Shown here: piece by piece, positions 60,341 to 64,000 of the stretch
Numbering within the stretch: position 1 is the first letter of the stretch
How the letters are laid out: every line of letters starts with the position of its first letter
Assembly: GCA_963742655.1 (NCBI GenBank)
Contig: CAVUMM010000008.1
Location: 248,001-312,000, forward strand
DNA: 64,000 nucleotides
Reading direction: 5' to 3'
From: JAICLK01 sp963742655
GTDB taxonomy: Bacteria > Patescibacteriota > Saccharimonadia > Saccharimonadales > UBA4665
Notes under the pieces: model-generated
Database searches by the model: none
Told to the model about the DNA's origin: nothing
The model's input: the letters and a program-made list of their open reading frames with translations, nothing else
Translations under genes and position numbers: made by a program

Positions 60341-61476
60341 GTCGTAACCCCGCTTTGTGAAGTGACACATTTCTTAGGAGCAGGCGTTGGTGCGGGAGTG
60401 ATGGGAAGTGGAGACGGCCGTGCCGGTGCAGGTGTTGCTGTGTTCGTCTGTATTGGCGTCGGGCTTTTGACCGGTACTTTGACAGCCTGTTGCGCTGATT
60501 TTGCTTCATCTGACTCAGGTGCGCTATCAGTATTGGGCGGTAGATCATTGACTAATTGGTCAAGATCTTGCTGCCTACTATTTGTTAAAAGGTCATTTGT
60601 TGCCGTCGTTGATGTTTTAGCGACCGAAGACGGTGGCAGTGTCTTGAGGAGGTCGCTAATCATTACTGCAAAACTTCCGAGAACAACACCCGCCGCCCCC
60701 AAGATGTACATGTTCTCCGGCCAACTGCGTATTTTACCTGTCTGACGATTAGGCCCTTGGGAAAACGCCTCTGTCAGCATTGCATTACGCGGTACGCCAA
60801 GCGAGCTCAGCGTTTTCATGATACCTTTCATGAATTGCGGCGGTCCGCAAATATAATACGTCTTAACGGTTGGGTTGTTAGCAATAATTGGGTCAAATAC
60901 TTCTTTTGTAATCTGACCGCTCACCACTGCCTGTCCGGCAAGACTAGTAGCGGGACCATCACCGATAACATACACGACCCTAAAATTAGGGTTTTGCGCC
61001 TGCAGTATTTTAAGGTCACCCATAAACGGTAAGTCGTACTGGCTCCTACAACTATAGACGAGCGTGATTTTATTGCTTGCCCCGACTTTTCTAGCGTAGC
61101 GGACCATACTCATAAACGGTGTAACGCCTATACCGCCCGCAATTAGAATCGTTTCACCGCCATGCGCCAGATCGAGCACAAATCCTCCGAAGGGACCACG
61201 GACCACGACCTTATCACCGGGTTTTAAGTTGTTGGCCCCCTTCGTAAAGCGCCCCCTCGGATGCATGCTGAATTGTAGCACCCCCTGGTCTGTCGGCGAT
61301 GATACGATCGAAAAACAACGGGCGGGCGTGGGACGCCACTTTTTGTAGAAACTGATAGCGGCATACTGCCCTGGCTGGTAAGTAAATAATCGTTCGCCCT
61401 TATGCTGTGCCAGGCTCAGTAGCATAGTACTTGGAGATAAGCGATCGACCTGTATCACGCTGAATGTATATTTCAT
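60331..61476 (-). CDS. Membrane-tethered FAD/NAD(P)H oxidoreductase (ferredoxin reductase-type)
   Basis: A 381-residue protein. Residues 1-230 are an FNR-type module: FAD-binding RCFSIVSSP, NAD-binding GGIGVTPFMSM and the C-terminal YICGPPQFMKG. Then comes one membrane helix (YILGAAGVVLGSFAVMISDL, about 258-277) and a Ser/Pro/Thr-rich tail ending KKCVTSQSGVTTCV with two cysteines. It oxidises NAD(P)H in the cytosol and probably feeds the haem b membrane protein. It is the first gene of the operon oxidoreductase-apbE-haem protein-anchored protein, with every junction overlapping. The tail may bind a partner on the other side of the membrane. Confidence 0.88.
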   Translation of the reverse strand: MKYTFSVIQVDRLSPSTMLLSLAQHKGERLFTYQPGQYAAISFYKKWRPTPARCFSIVSSPTDQGVLQFSMHPRGRFTKGANNLKPGDKVVVRGPFGGFVLDLAHGGETILIAGGIGVTPFMSMVRYARKVGASNKITLVYSCRSQYDLPFMGDLKILQAQNPNFRVVYVIGDGPATSLAGQAVVSGQITKEVFDPIIANNPTVKTYYICGPPQFMKGIMKTLSSLGVPRNAMLTEAFSQGPNRQTGKIRSWPENMYILGAAGVVLGSFAVMISDLLKTLPPSSVAKTSTTATNDLLTNSRQQDLDQLVNDLPPNTDSAPESDEAKSAQQAVKVPVKSPTPIQTNTATPAPARPSPLPITPAPTPAPKKCVTSQSGVTTCV

Positions 61477-61543
61477 GGCAAAAACTACCTATGCACTTAC
61501 TTTGGCGCACGCGGCAAGGCTCGTAATTTCTCGTGAGCTTATC

Positions 61544-62122
61544 TTAGAAAATGACATTTGTATTAGGCAACTCGCTCTTAAGTTTACTTATCTGATTTAC
61601 AGTCAGCGGATTGCCTGTCATGTTTAAGGTTTTGAGGTTACTTTTTAAGTTTGCCAGCTCATTTGGCAGGCCAGCTATTTTGTTATAGCTATAATTTAAG
61701 GTCTGGAGTTTGCTTAACTGGCCAATTTCGGCAGGCATACCGGTCATGTTGTTATAGCTGACATCAAGTGTAGTGAGCGGCATGAGGCGTACTTCAGCAA
61801 TAAGTGAACCCTCAAGTTGATTATGGTCAAGCTTCAGTACTTGCAGATCGGTCATTTTGCCCATCTGAGATGGTAGTATCTTAAGATTATTGTATGAGAG
61901 ATCAAGCAGCGTAAGGGTTGTTTGGTTATATATGCTTGGACCAACGCTAGTCAATCCTTCATGACTGAGATTAAGGGTATCGGCAGTGCTTGAGTGCAAT
62001 GGTGAAGTAGCTGAAGAAGTACCGGTGCCGGTAGAGCTATTCGATTTATTTTTGTCATAAAAAAGCCAACCGCCAAGTCCAATGACAAGGATGACGAATA
62101 TCGCGATTATCCAATTCTTCAT
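61544..62122 (-). CDS. Anchored leucine-rich-repeat protein
   Basis: A 192-residue protein with an N-terminal anchor (IIAIFVILVIGLGGWLFYD) and about six leucine-rich repeats of ~23 residues (TLLDLSYNNLKILPSQMGK, TTLDVSYNNMTGMPAEIGQ and so on), the short LxxLxLxxNxLxxLP type. LRR proteins bind proteins or surfaces. GGAGG lies 5 nt before the ATG. It is 68 nt beyond the oxidoreductase gene start on the same strand and closes the electron-transfer segment. Confidence 0.85.
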   Translation of the reverse strand: MKNWIIAIFVILVIGLGGWLFYDKNKSNSSTGTGTSSATSPLHSSTADTLNLSHEGLTSVGPSIYNQTTLTLLDLSYNNLKILPSQMGKMTDLQVLKLDHNQLEGSLIAEVRLMPLTTLDVSYNNMTGMPAEIGQLSKLQTLNYSYNKIAGLPNELANLKSNLKTLNMTGNPLTVNQISKLKSELPNTNVIF

Positions 62123-62496
62123 AACACCTCCAGCGATCCATAACTATATCCCAATAAATCATTCACGGATATGAGCAAGATCACTAGTAATTTTAGATCA
62201 TGTAAATCCGATCCTACATTTTAAAATTAAATATCTTCAGCCATAATTACATGTTCGAATTACGTCCACTAATTACAACCAAAACATAAAACGTTAAAGT
62301 TAATTATTGATTTTCTATATATGGTTTCAACTTTCTGCCATTTGACAAAATGAAGCTTTATTTTAATTTTTGCGCAAAAATTGTCGTCTGAAATTAAGCT
62401 TAGGCACTTCGTATATGCTTCTTCGGCAACTTAACGGTAGCGCTACAACTTCTGCTGTTAGTTGGCATATGAATCACACACTCTTATGAAATAAAC
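62123..62496. other. Intergenic stretch without a supported gene
   Basis: This AT-rich 374-nt interval between the LRR gene and site 7 shows no ORF, stem-loop terminator or repeat that I can support. The LRR promoter must be at its left end; TATAGT-like sequence (complement of about 62142-62147) is the best candidate. Confidence 0.5.
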
Positions 62497-62525
62497 GTTC
62501 GTAAATCGTCCCCTATGGCAAGCCA
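62497..62525 (+). repeat. Repeated site 7 (17-nt spacer)
   Basis: GTTCG-N17-CAAGCCA. The spacer is identical to site 3 (TAAATCGTCCCCTATGG); one base differs in the right box. It abuts the mazF stop (62527), the same arrangement as relE and the tRNA end. Boundary between the electron-transfer and mazEF segments. Confidence 0.75.
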
Positions 62526-62526
62526 A

Positions 62527-62865
62527 TTAGCTAATCAGCAAGTGTACTGCTTCGGTAGTTTTCAGTAATAATGCTGGTGATGCTTTATTTATAAATTGCG
62601 ATTTCCGTGCAGTGACATCAACCGTCCTTAAGTGGATAGGAAGAATTGCCCCGTCAATATCTTTTGTCTTAACTTTTATTTCAAACGGAAGCCCTTTCGC
62701 CTTGGAAGTAATAGGACAAATGACACTCAAGCCAGTTCTTTCCGTGAACAACTTCCTACTGAGAACGATTGCCGGGCGTCTGCCGGATTGCTCGTGTCCT
62801 ACTCGAGGGTCAAGGATTACCCAAATAAAGTCTCCCCTATCGGGTAAATAGGATTCTTTACTCAT
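62527..62865 (-). CDS. mazF: MazF/PemK-family endoribonuclease toxin
   Basis: A 112-residue toxin with the MazF opening PDRGDFIWVILDPRVGHEQS, GRRPAIVLSRK and ICPITSKAKGLPFEI. These cut mRNA at short sequence motifs. The start is set at ATG 62865 (MSKESYLP), overlapping the mazE end by 8 nt; the longer frame inside mazE is not used. The stop lies next to repeated site 7. Confidence 0.92.
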   Translation of the reverse strand: MSKESYLPDRGDFIWVILDPRVGHEQSGRRPAIVLSRKLFTERTGLSVICPITSKAKGLPFEIKVKTKDIDGAILPIHLRTVDVTARKSQFINKASPALLLKTTEAVHLLIS

Positions 62866-63112
62866 ATCGTTCAGCGCCCATATCTTGACCCCACTCAAGC
62901 TCACCACCTACCATGTTGGGTGTAACACCCTCTAACATTGATTCAAGGGTTAGCTTTTTCTTTTCGACGACAGGCGTTAGAACTATGGAGTTATTTTGAA
63001 GTGTAATCACTAACTGTTGACTCAGGTGAAGATGCGCAGCATCCGCTACTTTCTTAGGTATCCTTACTCCGGCTCCATTGCCCCATTTTTGTAAGGATTG
63101 CATAACATTCAT
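62858..63112 (-). CDS. mazE: MazE-like AbrB-fold antitoxin
   Basis: An 84-residue antitoxin: N-terminal AbrB/SpoVT domain (SLQKWGNGAGVRIPKKVADA) and an acidic C-terminal tail (TPNMVGGELEWGQDMGAERY) for toxin binding. It overlaps mazF. A perfect 20-bp palindrome covers its promoter. Confidence 0.9.
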   Translation of the reverse strand: MNVMQSLQKWGNGAGVRIPKKVADAAHLHLSQQLVITLQNNSIVLTPVVEKKKLTLESMLEGVTPNMVGGELEWGQDMGAERYE

Positions 63113-63123
63113 ATTGATCTCTT

Positions 63124-63161
63124 TGTATATACAAGTATATACATTTATTCAAAGCTGTCAA
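63124..63161 (-). promoter_or_regulatory. mazEF promoter and palindromic operator
   Basis: On the minus strand TTGACA (complement of 63156-63161), 16 nt, TATACT (complement of 63134-63139). TGTATATAC-AA-GTATATACA (63124-63143) is a perfect 9+2+9 palindrome covering the -10 and start of transcription, a good autoregulation site. Confidence 0.75.
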
Positions 63162-63250
63162 CACGCCGTATTCGAGGTCCACAGCATGACTTGAAACGTT
63201 TTTATTTACAAATAGCATAATTTGCTTTGCAAAGTAGTTGCCAGTACAAC

Positions 63251-63400
63251 TTAGGATTCTCGCGGATCTATACTTTTTTCATCGAGTAGTTTTTGTAGAA
63301 TTTTAATAGTGTTCTTAATTACAACGTCGTCATCAGTTGGTCATCAAAAGTTCTAAGTTCGCCCCCCTGCTCCAGCCATGGGATTATTAAATACAAGGGA
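63251..63400 (-). pseudogene. Frameshifted mini-ORF remnant containing site 8
   Basis: Minus-strand frames read PWLEQGGELRTFDDQLM, then after a frame change TDDDVVIKNTIKILQKLLDE to a stop at 63251. The joined sequence resembles the ORF at 50995-51126 (WLGKQDLFQTFLEEVLTDEE...). It is a decayed relative with no clear start. Confidence 0.4.
63357..63378 (+). repeat. Repeated site 8 (10-nt spacer)
   Basis: GTTCG-N10-CCAGCCA with a C-rich spacer. Boundary between the mazEF and coiled-coil segments. It is the only site with a spacer other than 12 or 17. Confidence 0.55.
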
Positions 63401-63439
63401 GCTAACGATCTACTTTTGTCCGCATGTTAGAATGTTTGT

Positions 63440-63691
63440 ATGAGTTTGTCATATGACGACCTGCAAGCAATCCGTAAAATTGTCGAAGAGACGGTAAATC
63501 CTATTCGAGGTGATATTGAAGCACTAAGCAATGATATTAAGGAAATATACCAAATGATAGCCGAACTTCAAAAAACAGTAGGGGGCAACGAATCGTTTCA
63601 GAAGCTTAGTATCGAGAAAAAGATACTTAGACTACATGCCGAATTGCTTGAGGCCGCAAAGCAAGCTGGCGTTACTCTACCCAGCCACTAG
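63440..63691 (+). CDS. Small coiled-coil protein
   Basis: An 83-residue helical protein with a heptad-like stretch (ETVNPIRGDIEALSNDIKEI, YQMIAELQKTVGG). No family recognised; phage and toxin-antitoxin regulators can look like this. An extended -10, TGTTAGAAT (box 63428-63433), ends 6 nt before the ATG, so the message is leaderless. It is alone between sites 8 and 9. Confidence 0.65.
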   Translation: MSLSYDDLQAIRKIVEETVNPIRGDIEALSNDIKEIYQMIAELQKTVGGNESFQKLSIEKKILRLHAELLEAAKQAGVTLPSH

Positions 63692-63698
63692 AGAGTGG

Positions 63699-63722
63699 GT
63701 TCGAATTCCTCTTGCCCAGCCA
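63699..63722 (+). repeat. Repeated site 9 (12-nt spacer), right end of the array
   Basis: GTTCG-N12-CCAGCCA. From GGGTTCGAAT to GCCCAGCCA it matches the tRNA-Gln 3' end with only four mismatches, the best of all copies. The proposed outer attachment site of the island. Confidence 0.75.
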
Positions 63723-63875
63723 GTCATATTCAATATGTTATTTTGTCCTGATAAGTTGAAAATCATAATCTGCTCGAGAAAATTGCTTACTCAAGGTGTT
63801 CATCCATTCTGAAAAAAGATAAAGCAACGTAAGCATTATTTGCGTAGCTGATTTATTCTGCTTATAGTTACGTTT

Positions 63876-64000
63876 ATGGACAATGCGCTGGTTGCCGCCA
63901 AGCTTTCTAAAAAATATCCGGGCACAAATGTTTACGCGCTTAAAGACTTAACGTTACAGGTGCGGTTTGGCGAAGTCTACGGCTTTTTAGGACCGAACGG
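63876..64000 (+). CDS. ABC transporter ATP-binding protein, cut by the window edge
   Basis: The first 41 residues, MDNALVAAKLSKKYPGTNVY, ALKDLTLQVRFGEVYGFLGPNG, show the A-loop Tyr and the beginning of the Walker A motif (GPNG). This is the start of the nucleotide-binding domain of an ABC exporter of the CcmA/DrrA type. TATAGT at 63863-63868 ends 7 nt before the ATG, another leaderless start. It is the first backbone gene right of the array. Confidence 0.9.
   Translation, partial: MDNALVAAKLSKKYPGTNVYALKDLTLQVRFGEVYGFLGPN

Larger units (their letters stand above)
50435..63722 (+). mobile_element. Proposed tRNA-Gln-anchored accessory cassette array
   Basis: Nine same-strand sites share GTTCG (or close) and CCAGCCA at a spacing of 12 nt (tRNA, 51091, 63699), 17 nt (52842, 53924, 56437, 57319, 62497) or 10 nt (63357). 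They divide the stretch into eight segments with unrelated accessory contents, three of which carry a toxin-antitoxin pair. The first and last sites have the best match to each other (GTTCGAAT...CCCAGCCA), as expected for the outer ends of a tRNA-integrated island. No integrase or transposase lies inside. The boundaries and the mechanism are inference from site geometry. Confidence 0.55.

Noticed and set aside
63671..63687. GTTAC-N5-CCAGCCA at the end of the coiled-coil gene, just before site 9
   Set aside because: The left box and spacing do not fit the other sites, and it is part of the coding sequence.
50435..63722. Classical integron or CRISPR as an explanation of the repeats
   Set aside because: The sites have no attC-type double inverted boxes, there is no IntI, spacing is irregular over kilobases, and genes lie between the copies.

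Overview
The window looks like part of a small-genome bacterium of the Candidatus Patescibacteria, most probably a Saccharibacterium (TM7) from an environmental sample. The clues are the short N-terminal membrane anchors of the GFAHIGLVLLVLVLAVVGG type, patchy biosynthesis (three early shikimate enzymes, a lone SerC), many short family-less proteins, and many genes whose -10 box lies only 6-8 nt before the start codon. This assignment is inference. No rRNA, ribosomal protein or marker gene is present to settle it. TGA acts as a stop, so the code is standard.

Layout. 0-3.1 kb: a MarR-led operon running off the left edge, an RsbW-like anti-sigma kinase, a His/Cys-rich secreted peptide, a PAP2 phosphatase and a VOC protein. 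3.3-4.35 kb: an IS30-family element. 4.4-8.1 kb: two tandem paralogues of an unrecognised ~430-residue protein, with an EamA exporter 2 nt behind the second. 8.1-11.4 kb: two Crp/Fnr regulators around a DJ-1/PfpI protein; the second regulator is interrupted by a complete IS982-family element with 18-bp inverted repeats and a 6-bp target duplication. 11.6-26.3 kb: backbone metabolism and membrane genes (CLC channel, gpmA, TIM-barrel epimerase, a fused EamA protein, two anchored secreted proteins, aroD-aroB-DAHP synthase, enolase, MscS). 24.1-47.7 kb: a long accessory block of mostly unrecognised proteins, with a ParB-like protein, a CPBP protease/Abhydrolase_9 operon, a frameshifted phosphotransferase, two secreted lectin-like proteins and serC. 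47.9-50.2 kb: cardiolipin synthase and an anchored hypothetical.

The most interesting part is 50.4-63.7 kb. It begins at a tRNA-Gln(CTG) gene and contains nine same-strand sites of the form GTTCG-N(12 or 17; once 10)-CCAGCCA. The first is the 3' end of the tRNA itself. They cut the stretch into eight segments that look like gene cassettes: RelBE, a membrane protein plus VapBC, DUF1801 plus VOC, a lipase segment, a thymidylate-kinase-like gene, a flavin/haem electron-transfer operon, MazEF and a coiled-coil peptide. Several sites lie inside small minus-strand ORFs that are related to each other. I interpret this as a tRNA-anchored array of accessory cassettes built by repeated site-specific integration. 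No recombinase is visible in the window. To the right of the last site an ABC transporter ATPase gene begins and runs off the edge.
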